Source: Jannaschia pohangensis (GTDB lineage: Bacteria; Pseudomonadota; Alphaproteobacteria; Rhodobacterales; Rhodobacteraceae). Taken from it: a DNA stretch of 64,000 bases. Where the stretch lies: positions 620,001 to 684,000 of the forward strand of contig NZ_FORA01000002.1 of assembly GCF_900113875.1 (NCBI RefSeq), written 5' to 3'. Within the stretch, counting starts at the first letter, position 1. Each line of letters starts with the position of its first letter. Shown in pieces: positions 33,598 to 43,518 of the stretch. The notes under the pieces are model-generated. The model was not told the DNA's origin, did no database searches, and worked only from the letters and a program-made list of their open reading frames with translations. The position numbers were made by a program, and so were the translations under genes.

Positions 33598-35924
33598 CGG
33601 ACGGCCTGAACCGCCTGCAGGATACGCTCGGGCGTGGCCGGGGCGTCGAGCGCGGGATAGCCTGCGCCACAGGCGGCAACCGCATGGGACAGGGCCAGAA
33701 AGACGCTGTTGCCATGCATGAACGGCGGCTCTCCCACCGCCTTGGAGCGATAGATCGTCTCCTCCCGGTTGGCACCCTGCCATAGGGCGACATTGAACAC
33801 GGGCGGCACGTCGGATGCGCAGGGGATCTTGTAGGTCGAGGGGGCGTGGGTGCGCAGGCGGCCCTTGCCATCCCAGACCAACTCCTCGGTCGTCAACCAC
33901 CCGGCCCCCTGCACGAAGCCCCCCTCGACCTGCCCGATGTCCAGCGCGGGGTTCAGGGACGCCCCCGCGTCGTGCAGAATGTCGGTCCGCAGGATGCGGT
34001 TCTCGCCGGTCAGTGTGTCGATGACGACCTCCGAACAGGCAACCCCATAGGCGAAATAGTAGAACGGCCGCCCCTGCCCTGCCTCGCGATCCCAGCTGAT
34101 CTCGGGCGTGGCATAGAACCCGGTGGACGACAGGGAAACGCGCGCGGCATAGGCCATGGCCGCCGCCTCGGCAAAGCCGTAGGACGCGCCTCCGACCTTC
34201 ACCCGGTCATCGGCAAAGACCACCGAAGCCGCGTCGGCCTGATGCGTTTCGGCCAGATGGTCGGCGATGCGATCCCGGATCGTGTCGCAGGCCGCCTTGA
34301 CCGCCATCCCGTTGAGATCGGCCCCGGACGAGGCCGCCGTGGCCGAGGTGTTGGGCACCTTGCCGGTGTCCGTCGCCGTCACCTTCACCCGCGCGATATC
34401 GCAGCCGAACCGGTCGGCAGCCACCTGCACCACCTTGGAATGCAGCCCCTGCCCCATCTCGGTGCCGCCGTGGTTCAGATGGATAGACCCGTCCGCATAG
34501 ACATGGACCAGCGCCCCCGCCTGATTGAGGTGGGTCAGCGTGAACGAAATGCCAAACTTGACCGGCGTCACCGCGATCCCGCGTTTGAGGATCGGGTTCG
34601 CGGCATTCCACTCTGCGACCCGCGCCTTGCGCGCCGCATAATCGCAGCTCTCGACCAGGTGCGCGGTCATCGCCTCAAGACAGAAATCCGTGACGGCCTG
34701 GCCATAATGTGTGCGACCATTCTTCTCTGCTTTGGAAATACTCCGGGGGGTCCGGGGGGCTGGCCCCCCGGCCTCTCCACCGGCATCGCCATAGTAATTC
34801 AGCCGCCGCACCTCGAGCGGATCCCGCCCCACCACATGGGCCAGGTGATCCATCACCCGCTCGACGCCCAACAGGCCCTGGGGCCCGCCGAAGCCGCGAA
34901 AGGCCGTCGCCGATTGGGTGTTGGTCCGCAGCCGCCAGGACGTGATCTCCATCGCCGGGATATCATAGGCATTGTCGGCATGGAGCATGGCTCGGTCGGC
35001 CACCGGCAGCGACAGGTCCTGCGCCCAGCCACATCGCGTCCAGTGACGAAACCGGATGCCCAGAACGCGGCCCTCGTCGTCGTGACCGACCTCATAGGCG
35101 ACGCGGAAATCGTGCCGCTTGCCGGTGATCGTGAAATCGTCGTCCCGGTCGTAGCGCATCCGGCAGGGTCGCCCGGTCCGACGCGCCGCCATGGCGCAGG
35201 CGATGGCCAGCGCATTGCCCTGACTCTCCTTGCCACCAAAGCCGCCCCCCATGCGCCGCACCTCGGCGCGCACGGCATGCATGGGCACGCCCAGTGCATC
35301 GGCCACCTTGTGCTGGATCTCGGTCGGATGCTGGGTCGAGGTCAGGACATGCATCTCGCTCCCCTCTCCCGGCAGGGCCAGCGCGGCCTGACCTTCCAGA
35401 TAGAAATGCTCCTGCCCGCCAATCTCGATCTGACCCGTCAGGACATGGGGCGCCTTGGCCAAGGCATCCTCCACATCCCCGTCCGACCAGACGCGCGGCC
35501 CGCCATCGAACCAGCTTTCGGCGGCAAGGGCGTCCTCGATCGACAGGATGGGCGTGTCCTCCGCGATCCCGATCTTGCCGAGAGCAGCGGCGCGGCGCGC
35601 GTTCAGATGTGTGTCGGCGAGGACCAGAAAGACCGGCTGCCCGACATAGTGGATGCGCCCCGTCGCAAGCAACGGCTCATCGTGGTTCGAGGGCGAGCAA
35701 TCGGGCATGCTCTCGAAATCGTCGGCCGTCAGAACGGCCAGGACACCCGGCGCGCCGCGCACGGCGGAAAGATCCAGTCCGGTGATTTCGCCGCTGGCCA
35801 CATCCGACAGTCCGAACGCCAGATGCAGGCAGCCTGCGGGGGCCGGAACGTCGTCGGTATAGCGCGCGGTTCCGGTGACATGCAGGTGGGCGGATTCGTG
35901 CGGCAGGGGTTTGGCCACGCTCAT
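33594..35924 (-). CDS. xdhB: Xanthine dehydrogenase large (molybdopterin) subunit
   Basis: A 776-residue molybdenum enzyme subunit that oxidises hypoxanthine and xanthine to urate. It has the CO-dehydrogenase-like aldehyde oxidase domain at the N-terminus ([10 protein letters not shown]), the [14 protein letters not shown] molybdopterin region, [23 protein letters not shown] and, near the C-terminus, the catalytic Glu in [15 protein letters not shown]. Residues about 381-402 ([12 protein letters not shown] and following) are an extra loop encoded by an inserted intergenic-type repeat, kept in frame. It overlaps xdhA and xdhC by four bases each. Confidence 0.95.
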   Translation of the reverse strand: MSVAKPLPHESAHLHVTGTARYTDDVPAPAGCLHLAFGLSDVASGEITGLDLSAVRGAPGVLAVLTADDFESMPDCSPSNHDEPLLATGRIHYVGQPVFLVLADTHLNARRAAALGKIGIAEDTPILSIEDALAAESWFDGGPRVWSDGDVEDALAKAPHVLTGQIEIGGQEHFYLEGQAALALPGEGSEMHVLTSTQHPTEIQHKVADALGVPMHAVRAEVRRMGGGFGGKESQGNALAIACAMAARRTGRPCRMRYDRDDDFTITGKRHDFRVAYEVGHDDEGRVLGIRFRHWTRCGWAQDLSLPVADRAMLHADNAYDIPAMEITSWRLRTNTQSATAFRGFGGPQGLLGVERVMDHLAHVVGRDPLEVRRLNYYGDAGGEAGGPAPRTPRSISKAEKNGRTHYGQAVTDFCLEAMTAHLVESCDYAARKARVAEWNAANPILKRGIAVTPVKFGISFTLTHLNQAGALVHVYADGSIHLNHGGTEMGQGLHSKVVQVAADRFGCDIARVKVTATDTGKVPNTSATAASSGADLNGMAVKAACDTIRDRIADHLAETHQADAASVVFADDRVKVGGASYGFAEAAAMAYAARVSLSSTGFYATPEISWDREAGQGRPFYYFAYGVACSEVVIDTLTGENRILRTDILHDAGASLNPALDIGQVEGGFVQGAGWLTTEELVWDGKGRLRTHAPSTYKIPCASDVPPVFNVALWQGANREETIYRSKAVGEPPFMHGNSVFLALSHAVAACGAGYPALDAPATPERILQAVQAVR
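34723..34780. repeat. Intergenic-type repeat inserted in frame within xdhB
   Basis: The stretch TTCTCTGCTTTGGAAATACTCC is the reverse complement, with one base difference, of the repeat core at about 18250-18275. It is followed by a perfect hairpin, CCGGGGGG and CCCCCCGG (34752-34759 and 34764-34771) around CTGG. The whole lies inside the xdhB frame, where it encodes about 20 Gly/Pro-rich residues between YYGDA and THYGQ, a point where other XdhB proteins are, from memory, continuous. Confidence 0.65.
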
Positions 35925-37282
35925 GGCTGCACCTCCAGGATCGACGGGGTGTCCGAGGCAAGGCGCAGCAGCATCCCCCGGGCTGCGCGCATCCGGTAGT
36001 CGGCCGAGGCCCGCATGTCGCTGAGCGGGGAAAAATCCTTGCTCAAGGATTTTGCCGCCGCCTCCAGCGTCGCATTGTCGAAGGCGCGTCCGGTCAGGGC
36101 GGCCTCGGTCGCACGCGCCCGTTTCGGCGTGCCCGCCATGCCCCCGAAGGCCACGCGGGCCGAGACGACGGTGCCGTCCTCGACGATCACATTGAACGCG
36201 CCACAGACCGCCGAGATATCCTGATCGAACCGTTTGGACAGCTTGTGACACCGCAGTGTGTCGGGCTGGCGCGGGATGCTGATCCGCTCGACGAATTCCC
36301 CGGGCGCACGGTCCTGCTTGCCGTAGTCGAGAAAGAAGTTCTCCAGCGGCATCGACCGCCGCGCGTCGCCCCGGCGCAGATGCAGCGTGGCCCCGAGGGC
36401 AATCAGCGGCGGCGGGCTGTCCCCGATGGGCGAGCCATTTGCGATATTGCCGCCAATGGTCGCGGCGTTGCGGACCTGCACGCTGCCGTAGCGGCGCAGA
36501 AGCTCTGCGAACCCGGCGAAATGGGGCGCGATGGCGTGGCGCAGGGTCTCCATGTCCGTCATCGCGCCGATGTCCAGCGCCGTGTCGGTCACGGTCACCC
36601 CGCGCAGGTCATCGCACCCCACGAGGAAGGCCATGGTGCCAAGCGGTCGGAATTGCTTGGTGACCCAGAGGCCGACATCGGTGGCCCCCGCGACCAGCGT
36701 CGCGTCGGGGTGGTCCAGATACCAATCCGCCAATTCGTCGGCATTGCACGGATGGAACTGTGCGGACTGGCGGACGGACGGGCCCGCGACCGGCGCCTCC
36801 CGCATCAGGTCCGGCACCGGCGCGGCCTCGCAGGCCTTCGCGGCGCGCAGGATGGGGGCATAGCCGGTGCAGCGGCACAGGTTGCCCGCGATCTGGTCGA
36901 GGTGGTCGGTGGCACCGTTCGCATGGGCGGCGGCCATGGTCGTGACGAACCCCGGCGTGCAGAACCCGCATTGCGATCCGTGATGGTCGATCATCGCCGT
37001 CTGGACCGGATGCAGGGTGCCGTCGGCGGCGGTCAGCCCCTCGACCGTGCGCACCGCCCGCCCTGCCAGTTGCGACAGGAACAGGATGCAGGCGTTGAGC
37101 GCGCGGGGCGACCCGTCCGCCCCGGTCACGATGACCGAACAGGCACCACAATCACCTTCGTTGCAGCCCTCCTTGGTTCCGGTCAGGCCCCGATCCTCGC
37201 GCAGCCAGTCAAGCAGGGTTGCGGTCGGATCATCGGTCGTGGCGGTCACGTCTTCGCCATTCAGGCGGAAGGAAATCTCCAT
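35921..37282 (-). CDS. xdhA: Xanthine dehydrogenase small subunit (2Fe-2S and FAD)
   Basis: A 453-residue subunit. The N-terminal ferredoxin domain has [11 protein letters not shown] and the second cluster CGFCTPGF with CRCTGY. The FAD domain has [35 protein letters not shown] and the CO-dehydrogenase-like C-terminal part ([12 protein letters not shown]). It transfers electrons from the XdhB molybdenum site to NAD. ATG at 37282 gives the normal start ([12 protein letters not shown]). It is the first gene of the operon, divergent from the membrane protein gene at 37425. Confidence 0.94.
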   Translation of the reverse strand: MEISFRLNGEDVTATTDDPTATLLDWLREDRGLTGTKEGCNEGDCGACSVIVTGADGSPRALNACILFLSQLAGRAVRTVEGLTAADGTLHPVQTAMIDHHGSQCGFCTPGFVTTMAAAHANGATDHLDQIAGNLCRCTGYAPILRAAKACEAAPVPDLMREAPVAGPSVRQSAQFHPCNADELADWYLDHPDATLVAGATDVGLWVTKQFRPLGTMAFLVGCDDLRGVTVTDTALDIGAMTDMETLRHAIAPHFAGFAELLRRYGSVQVRNAATIGGNIANGSPIGDSPPPLIALGATLHLRRGDARRSMPLENFFLDYGKQDRAPGEFVERISIPRQPDTLRCHKLSKRFDQDISAVCGAFNVIVEDGTVVSARVAFGGMAGTPKRARATEAALTGRAFDNATLEAAAKSLSKDFSPLSDMRASADYRMRAARGMLLRLASDTPSILEVQP

Positions 37283-37356
37283 GTCGTCTTTCGCCGCGAT
37301 ACCAGATGCCGGGACCTGCCCCCTCGATGCGGCGTAGAGGAGACGGCTGAATGAAA

Positions 37357-37386
37357 CCCGGCCACACGCGAATTTGCAAGGCCGGG
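37357..37386. promoter_or_regulatory. Inverted repeat between the divergent xdhA and 37425 genes
   Basis: CCCGGCC (37357-37363) and GGCCGGG (37380-37386) form a 7-bp inverted repeat separated by 16 bases. It lies 75 bases upstream of xdhA and 39 bases upstream of the divergent membrane protein gene. It could be a regulator site or a leader hairpin for either gene; no motif family was recognised. Confidence 0.35.
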
Positions 37387-37424
37387 CGCTTGATCGCGAC
37401 GTGGGGTCGCGCAACAGTCCGCGA

Positions 37425-37838
37425 ATGTCCCTTTCCGATTTCCTTCATGACGTATCCGAACACCTCCGGATCTATCTGCTTGCCGGGACATTGGTGGCCG
37501 TCGGTGTGGACGTGGCGGGGAACGTCTCGGGATCGATGCGCGGCGCGCCCGGGACCGCCATGGCGGACATGGGAATGTCGCTGGCTCCGCAGGACAGCAG
37601 CCTCTCGGTTCTTCTGGCGATACAGGCCATCGGCGCGATGATCGCGCTGGTCGGGGGCGTTCTCTATCTTGCGAACATGTGGTCCGGCTTCCTGGCCCTG
37701 CGCGCGTTCCGGTTTCGCTTCAAGGAGCGTGGACCCCTTCTCAAGGCCTGCGGCTGGAGCGCCGCTTTCGCCTATATCCTGATCTCTGCCGTGATCGGCC
37801 TCGCGGTGAATGCCGTCTATCTTGCCTTGGTGGGCTGA
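37425..37838 (+). CDS. Hypothetical membrane protein upstream of dnaE
   Basis: A 137-residue protein of unknown function. Hydrophobic segments occur near residues 14-30 ([17 protein letters not shown]), 50-75 ([21 protein letters not shown]) and at the C-terminus ([23 protein letters not shown]), suggesting three membrane passes. [11 protein letters not shown] is a basic cytoplasmic loop. It ends 41 bases before dnaE and may share its transcript. The ATG at 37425 is chosen because the longer upstream frame adds only a polar leader. Confidence 0.62.
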   Translation: MSLSDFLHDVSEHLRIYLLAGTLVAVGVDVAGNVSGSMRGAPGTAMADMGMSLAPQDSSLSVLLAIQAIGAMIALVGGVLYLANMWSGFLALRAFRFRFKERGPLLKACGWSAAFAYILISAVIGLAVNAVYLALVG

Positions 37839-37879
37839 GAGCCCTTCCGGCGGCGGGCGACGCGGGCTAGAACCGGGTC

Positions 37880-40800
37880 ATGCCTGATCCGAAATTCATC
37901 CACCTGCGTCTTCACACCGAGTATTCGCTGCTGGAAGGCGCGGTGCGCCTGAAGTCGCTGCCCGACCTGGTGGCCCGCGCCGACATGCCCGCCGTGGCCG
38001 TGACCGACACCAACAACATGTTCGCCGCACTCGAGGCGGCCTCCGGTCTGGCGGGGCGCGGCATCCAGCCGATCATGGGCTGTCAGATCGACGTGATGCA
38101 CGACCCGGTGGATGTCGGCGAAAAGCCCCGCAAACCGGCACCCGTCGTCCTGCTGGCGCAGTCCGAGACGGGATACGAGGCGCTGATGCAGCTCAATTCC
38201 TGCCTCTACCTCAAGCGGCCAGACCTTCTGCCGCAGGTGACTTTCGAGGAGTTGGCGGAGCATTCGGAGGGGCTGATCTGTCTGACCGGCGGGCCGGACG
38301 GTGCCATCGGTCGTCTGGTGGCCGACGGTCAGGAGGCCAAGGCCGAGGCCAACCTTGGCCGCCTGCACGGCATTTTCGGCGACCGACTCTATATCGAATT
38401 GCAACGCCACGGCGCGCCCGAACCGACCGAGCGGTTCCACGTCGAACAGGCCTATGCGCGGGGCATTCCACTGGTCGCGACCAACGACGTCTATTTCCCC
38501 GACGCCAAGATGTACGAGGCGCATGACGCCTTTCTGTGCATCGGCGAAGGCGCCTATGTCGACCAGCAGGCCCCGCGTCGCAAGGTCACCCCGCGCCACC
38601 ATTTCGCCAGTCAGGCCGAGATGGCGACGCTCTTCGCGGACCTGCCCGAAGCGTTGGAGAACACGATCGAGATCGCCCGCCGTTGCGCCTTCAAGGCCTA
38701 TGGACGCGACCCGATCCTGCCGAAGTTCGCCGACGACGAGGTGACCGAACTGCGCCGCCAGTCCGAAGCCGGGCTCAAGGCGCGGCTGGCCGTCATTCCG
38801 CATGCGGCCGCGGTCGAGGAGTACGAGAAACGGCTCGACTTCGAATTGGGCGTGATCGAGGGGATGGGCTTTCCGGGCTACTTCCTGATCGTGGCCGACT
38901 TCATCAAATGGGCCAAGGATCAGGGGATTCCCGTGGGCCCGGGCCGGGGGTCGGGCGCGGGATCGCTCGTCGCCTATGCCCTGACGATCACCGACCTCGA
39001 CCCGCTGCGCTATGGCCTGCTGTTCGAGCGGTTCCTGAACCCCGAACGTGTGTCGATGCCGGACTTCGACATCGACTTCTGCATGGATCGCCGGGAAGAG
39101 GTGATCCAATACGTCCAGGAGAAATACGGTCGCGACCGCGTGGGCCAGATCATCACCTTCGGCGCGCTTCTGTCGAAGGCGGCGGTGCGCGACGTGGGCC
39201 GGGTTCTGGGCATGTCGTATTTCCAGTGCGACCAGCTGTCGAAGATGATTCCGGTCGAGGGGGTCAAACCCGTCTCGATCACCAAGGCCCTGGCCGACGA
39301 GCCGCGCCTGCGCGAAGCCGCGCGCGAATCCGAGCAGGACAGGAGGGAGGGGCGCACGAACCCCGTGAAGCGCCTGCTGGACTACGCCGAAAAGCTGGAG
39401 GGGCTCTTGCGCAATGCCTCGACCCACGCGGCAGGTGTCGTGATCGGGGACCGGCCACTGGACCACCTTGTGCCGCTCTACAAGGACCCGCGCTCGGACA
39501 TGCCCGCCACCCAGTTCAACATGAAGTGGGTCGAGAAGGCCGGTCTGGTCAAATTCGACTTCCTGGGCCTCAAGACCCTGACGCAGGTGCAGAACGCGGT
39601 CGAGTTGATCCGGGCACAGGGCAGGGACATCCACGTGGCCGCCGACGGGCGGCAGCTCTATGACCCCGCACCGGGAACCGAGAACGACATCAACGCCATC
39701 CCGCTGGAGGATGAGGCGAGCTATGCCCTCTATTCCGCCGCGCGCACCGTTGCCGTGTTCCAGGTCGAATCCACGGGCATGATGGACGCGCTGCGCCGCA
39801 TGAAACCGACCTGCATCGAGGATATCGTGGCCCTTGTGGCGCTCTATCGGCCCGGCCCGATGGAGAACATCCCGAAGTATTGCGAGGTCAAGAACGGGCT
39901 GAGCACGCGCGACACGCTGCACCCCTCGATCGACCACATCCTGGACGAGACCCAGGGCATCATCGTCTATCAGGAACAGGTGATGCAGATCGCGCAGGAG
40001 ATGGCGGGCTATTCGCTCGGCGGCGCCGATCTTCTGCGCCGCGCCATGGGCAAGAAGATCCAGGCCGAGATGGACGCGCAACGCCCTCTGTTTCTTGACG
40101 GCGCGGCAAAGAACGGCGTCGACAAGACCAAGGCGATGGAGGTCTGGAACCTTCTCGACAAGTTCGCCAACTACGGCTTCAACAAGTCCCACGCCGCCGC
40201 CTATGCCGTCGTCAGCTATCAGACGGCTTGGCTCAAGGCGAACCATCCGGTCGAATTCATGGCCGGGATCATGAATTCCGACATCCACCTGACCGACAAG
40301 CTGGCCGTCTATGCCGAAGAGGTCCGCAAGGCGACCGACCGGGGCGGCCTTGGCCTGACCATCGTGCCGCCTTGCGTGAACCGCTCGGGCGCGCGGTTCA
40401 GCGTGGCCGACGGCAAGCTGGTCTACGGCCTGGGCGCGCTCAAGAACGTGGGCGTGGACGCCATGGGCCTGGTGGTCGAGGGTCGCGGCGACCGGCCCTT
40501 TGCGACGCTCTATGATTTCGCGCGGCGGGTCGACCTGAAACGGGTGGGCAAGCGCCCGCTGGAAATGCTGGCCCGCGCCGGCGCCTTCGACGAGCTGGAC
40601 GGCAACCGCGCCCGTGTGCTCGAGGCGCTGGACGGTCTGGTCGGCTATTCCGCCGCCATTCACGATCAGCGCGCGTCCAATCAGGTGTCGCTGTTCGGCG
40701 AGGCGGGGGACGACCTGCCCGAACCGCGCCTGCCGTTCCGCGATGACTGGCTTCCGGCGGAACGTCTGGGCGAGGAGTTCAAGGCCATCGGGTTCTATCT

Positions 40801-41398
40801 GTCGGGCCACCCGCTCGACGACTACATGATCGCGCTGAAACGGCAGGGGGTGAAGACCCTGGCCGAGGTGCAGGCGATGACGGCCAATGGCCCGATGGTC
40901 GCCAAGCTGGCCGGGATCGTGTCGGCCCGGCAGGAGCGTAAATCGGCGCGCGGCAACCGCTTTGCCTTCGTGCAGGCCAGCGACCCCTCGGGCGCCTATG
41001 AGGCGATGGTCTTTTCGGACACGCTGGATGCCAGTCGGACCCATCTGGAACCCGGCTGCCGCGTCATCCTGCAGATCGAGGCGAGCCAGGAGTCCGATCA
41101 GTTGAAGTTGCTCGCCCGCGCCGTGACGCCCATGGACGATGCCGTCGATGCCGCGCCCCAGGTCGGTTTGCGGATCTTCCTCGACGACGCGGGCGCGGTC
41201 CCGTCGCTGCAAGGATTGCTGGAGCGGCTGTCCGGCGAGTCCGGGGCGCGTGGACGCGGGCCGATCCACCTCTGTCTTCTGGGCGAGGACCTGCCGGGCG
41301 AAGTGGAACTGCGGCTGCCCGATCCCTATCCCGTCAATCCGCAGGTCAAGGGCGCGCTGCGGTCCCTGCCGGGCGTCGCCATGGTCGAGGATGTCTGA
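37880..41398 (+). CDS. dnaE: DNA polymerase III alpha subunit
   Basis: A 1172-residue replicative polymerase, normal length. The PHP domain begins FIHLRLHTEYSLLEGAVRLKSL, and the palm has PGRGSGAGSLVAYAL and PDFDIDFCMDRREEVIQYV with the catalytic aspartates. NKSHAAAYAVVSYQTAW lies in the fingers region and VSLFGEAGDDLP near the beta-clamp binding area. A C-terminal OB-fold follows. It is the main chromosomal polymerase, acting with clamp, clamp loader and epsilon. A very long opposite-strand frame over this gene is a codon-bias shadow. Confidence 0.97.
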   Translation: MPDPKFIHLRLHTEYSLLEGAVRLKSLPDLVARADMPAVAVTDTNNMFAALEAASGLAGRGIQPIMGCQIDVMHDPVDVGEKPRKPAPVVLLAQSETGYEALMQLNSCLYLKRPDLLPQVTFEELAEHSEGLICLTGGPDGAIGRLVADGQEAKAEANLGRLHGIFGDRLYIELQRHGAPEPTERFHVEQAYARGIPLVATNDVYFPDAKMYEAHDAFLCIGEGAYVDQQAPRRKVTPRHHFASQAEMATLFADLPEALENTIEIARRCAFKAYGRDPILPKFADDEVTELRRQSEAGLKARLAVIPHAAAVEEYEKRLDFELGVIEGMGFPGYFLIVADFIKWAKDQGIPVGPGRGSGAGSLVAYALTITDLDPLRYGLLFERFLNPERVSMPDFDIDFCMDRREEVIQYVQEKYGRDRVGQIITFGALLSKAAVRDVGRVLGMSYFQCDQLSKMIPVEGVKPVSITKALADEPRLREAARESEQDRREGRTNPVKRLLDYAEKLEGLLRNASTHAAGVVIGDRPLDHLVPLYKDPRSDMPATQFNMKWVEKAGLVKFDFLGLKTLTQVQNAVELIRAQGRDIHVAADGRQLYDPAPGTENDINAIPLEDEASYALYSAARTVAVFQVESTGMMDALRRMKPTCIEDIVALVALYRPGPMENIPKYCEVKNGLSTRDTLHPSIDHILDETQGIIVYQEQVMQIAQEMAGYSLGGADLLRRAMGKKIQAEMDAQRPLFLDGAAKNGVDKTKAMEVWNLLDKFANYGFNKSHAAAYAVVSYQTAWLKANHPVEFMAGIMNSDIHLTDKLAVYAEEVRKATDRGGLGLTIVPPCVNRSGARFSVADGKLVYGLGALKNVGVDAMGLVVEGRGDRPFATLYDFARRVDLKRVGKRPLEMLARAGAFDELDGNRARVLEALDGLVGYSAAIHDQRASNQVSLFGEAGDDLPEPRLPFRDDWLPAERLGEEFKAIGFYLSGHPLDDYMIALKRQGVKTLAEVQAMTANGPMVAKLAGIVSARQERKSARGNRFAFVQASDPSGAYEAMVFSDTLDASRTHLEPGCRVILQIEASQESDQLKLLARAVTPMDDAVDAAPQVGLRIFLDDAGAVPSLQGLLERLSGESGARGRGPIHLCLLGEDLPGEVELRLPDPYPVNPQVKGALRSLPGVAMVEDV

Positions 41399-41569
41399 CA
41401 GAGGGTCGGACGACCTGCTGGTGGCGGTCGACGGCTCTGCGTCGCCCCGTGCGTCTGGCCGGATCATGCCTTTGCAGGACCCGGACCATTTCCATTGGGC
41501 TGAGGCATTCGCAAGTTGGCAGGACCCGAGGCCGTTCTGGACGGCGTCACTTTCCCCTGGGGTCGGCGA

Positions 41570-42733
41570 ATGATCGACTCGGACCGCTTCCTTGATGACC
41601 TTCGGACCCTGCGCGCCATCGGCGGGCGGGGAACCGGCGTGGTGCGTCGCGCCTTCGATGCGCAGGACGTACGCGCGCGCCACTGGCTGGCCACGCAATT
41701 CGCCGAAGCCGGGCTGGAGGCGCGGATCGATCCGGCGGGGAACGTCTGGGGTCTGCGCGGCCCGCTCCTGATCGGATCGCACACCGACACCCAGCCCGAG
41801 GGCGGGTGGCTCGACGGCGCGCTCGGCGTGATCGCGGGGCTTGCGGTCGCGCGGCACAATCCCGGCGTCTCGGTAGTGAGTTTCCAGGACGAAGAAGGGC
41901 GGTTCGGCGCCACGACAGGATCGGAAATCTGGACGGGGGCGCTGACGCTGGAAGATGCGGACCGGCTTGCCGATCTGGAGGGTGTCACCTTCGGCGCGGC
42001 GCGGCAGGCCCTGCCCGCCACCGGCGATTTCCCCAGACCCGACCGGTTCACCGCCTACCTCGAGCCGCATATCGAACAGGGCCCCGTCCTTGACGCCGAA
42101 GCGCTGGCGGCGGGGGTGGTCACCGCCATCGTCGGCCTGCGCCAGATCACGGTCGAGTTGACGGGCCAGCAGAACCATGCAGGCACTACACCGATGCCCC
42201 TGCGCGTCGATGCGCTGCGCGGCCTGTCGGACGTCGATCATCTGTTGCGCGACCGCCTTCGCAATGTCGTGACGCCCCAATCCGTCTGGACCATCGGCCA
42301 CGTCAGCCTGCACCCCAACGCGCCCTCGGCCATCCCGGGGCGCGTGCGGTTCACGGTGCAATGGCGCGATGCGGAAACGGCGCGGCTGGACCGGATGGAG
42401 GGTGTCATCCGCGATGCCCTGGTCCAGGTGGCGGACGCCAGCGGTCTGGGTCTGGCGGTCAGCGACACCTCTGTGCTGCCCCCGGTCGCGATGGACGAAA
42501 CCCTGCGCGCCGCCTTGCAGGACTCGGCCCGCAAACACGCGCCCGATGCCTGGCGCGACATGCCATCCGGCGCGCTCCACGATGCGACGAACGTCAGCCG
42601 CGTCCTGCCGGTCGCCATGCTCTTTGCGCCGTCCATCGGCGGGATCAGCCACGATTTCGCCGAAGACACCGCCGAGGCGGACCTGGTGACCTGTCTGAAC
42701 ATCCTGGCCGGGGCGGCGGACAGCCTGACCTAG
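41570..42733 (+). CDS. M20-family Zn amidase: N-carbamoyl-amino-acid or allantoate amidohydrolase
   Basis: A 387-residue hydantoinase/carbamoylase-family amidase. Metal ligands appear in [22 protein letters not shown] (His, Asp), [13 protein letters not shown] (Glu) and [13 protein letters not shown] (His). [17 protein letters not shown] forms the dimerisation lid. It cleaves the carbamoyl group of N-carbamoyl amino acids or allantoate. Xanthine dehydrogenase nearby makes an allantoate (purine breakdown) role attractive, but this is inference. The 171-base gap after dnaE shows nothing. Confidence 0.85.
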   Translation: MIDSDRFLDDLRTLRAIGGRGTGVVRRAFDAQDVRARHWLATQFAEAGLEARIDPAGNVWGLRGPLLIGSHTDTQPEGGWLDGALGVIAGLAVARHNPGVSVVSFQDEEGRFGATTGSEIWTGALTLEDADRLADLEGVTFGAARQALPATGDFPRPDRFTAYLEPHIEQGPVLDAEALAAGVVTAIVGLRQITVELTGQQNHAGTTPMPLRVDALRGLSDVDHLLRDRLRNVVTPQSVWTIGHVSLHPNAPSAIPGRVRFTVQWRDAETARLDRMEGVIRDALVQVADASGLGLAVSDTSVLPPVAMDETLRAALQDSARKHAPDAWRDMPSGALHDATNVSRVLPVAMLFAPSIGGISHDFAEDTAEADLVTCLNILAGAADSLT

Positions 42734-43191
42734 ATCGGCAGAGCGGTGGTGTCCTTGATGTCTTCCATGACGAAACTGGCCGAAATATCGGTCACCTGCA
42801 CCCGCGCGATCAGCGCCTTGTAGAACCGGTCGTAATCGGCCACGTCGCGCACCCGGACGCGCAGCACATAGTCCAGCTCTCCGGTCATGCGGTGCGCGCC
42901 CTGGATTTCCGGCATGGCCACGACGGCGGCCTGAAACCGGTCCAGCCACCCGGTCTCATGGGCGCCCGCATGGATCAGCACCAGAACCGACAACCCGAGG
43001 TTCAGCTTGGCCGCATCCAGATGCGCGACCCGCTCGCGGATGATGCCCGCGTCCTCCATTCGCCGGATCCGCCGCCAGCAGGCATTGCGCGACAGCGAGA
43101 CCCGGTCGGACAGCGCATCCAGGCTCAGACTGCAGTCTTTCTGAAGGACTCGCAGGATACGGAGGTCTGTTTCGTCTGTTTCACTCGTCAT
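42730..43191 (-). CDS. Lrp/AsnC-family transcriptional regulator
   Basis: A 153-residue regulator. An N-terminal helix-turn-helix ([40 protein letters not shown]) is joined to a RAM/AsnC ligand-binding domain ([24 protein letters not shown]). These proteins form octamers and usually sense amino acids. A perfect 17-base palindrome starts two bases upstream of the start codon. Adjacent divergent genes are a DUF6356 membrane protein and a glutamine amidotransferase. The stop overlaps the convergent amidase gene end. Confidence 0.9.
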   Translation of the reverse strand: MTSETDETDLRILRVLQKDCSLSLDALSDRVSLSRNACWRRIRRMEDAGIIRERVAHLDAAKLNLGLSVLVLIHAGAHETGWLDRFQAAVVAMPEIQGAHRMTGELDYVLRVRVRDVADYDRFYKALIARVQVTDISASFVMEDIKDTTALPI

Positions 43192-43193
43192 AC

Positions 43194-43210
43194 TTGGGAT
43201 ATTATCCCAA
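43194..43210. promoter_or_regulatory. Perfect palindrome TTGGGATATTATCCCAA, probable Lrp operator
   Basis: TTGGGATA, a central T, and TATCCCAA form a perfect 17-base dyad with an AT-rich centre, as expected for Lrp/AsnC sites. It lies two bases upstream of the regulator's ATG and 85 bases upstream of the divergent DUF6356 gene. Position suggests autorepression and control of the divergent gene. Confidence 0.65.
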
Positions 43211-43295
43211 CCTTGACCCGCAACACAATCGAAATTGAGATGATTGCCCGCGCCGCCAGCACCATGATGACGGACAAGCAGAACCGGAGGTGACC

Positions 43296-43514
43296 ATGAC
43301 CCAGATCGCACAATTCATTCGTGGCTTTCACGATCACCCGGCTTCGGTCGACGAGACCTATTTCGGGCACATGCGCTTTGCCTTCGGGTTCGCAGGCCTT
43401 CTGTTTGCTGCGGGCCTTGCCGCGCTGATCCACGCGCTGATCCCGCCGCTGTTCGAGACGACGGCCAGCCGCCTGATCCGCAAGATGCACGCCCGGATCG
43501 AAGCCCGGCACTGA
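43296..43514 (+). CDS. DUF6356 family small membrane protein
   Basis: A 72-residue protein. The first part (IRGFHDHPASVDETYFGHMRFAF) matches the DUF6356 family pattern I recall from Rhodobacterales. One hydrophobic segment follows (GFAGLLFAAGLAALIHALIPPLF) and a basic tail (RLIRKMHARIEARH). GGAGG precedes the ATG at 43296 by five bases. Function unknown; the divergent Lrp regulator and shared operator suggest coordinated expression. It is four bases from the amidotransferase gene. Confidence 0.72.
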   Translation: MTQIAQFIRGFHDHPASVDETYFGHMRFAFGFAGLLFAAGLAALIHALIPPLFETTASRLIRKMHARIEARH

Positions 43515-43518
43515 CCCC

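Noticed and set aside
34741-34771. The GC hairpin inside xdhB considered as a terminator marking a broken gene
   Set aside because: The frame continues through it and both halves of xdhB are intact; no T-run follows.
37817-42949. A 1710-codon open frame on the minus strand opposite dnaE and the amidase gene
   Set aside because: It covers dnaE and most of the amidase gene in antisense, has no recognisable domain, and is rich in His, Arg, Gly and Val as expected from the complement of GC-rich codons.
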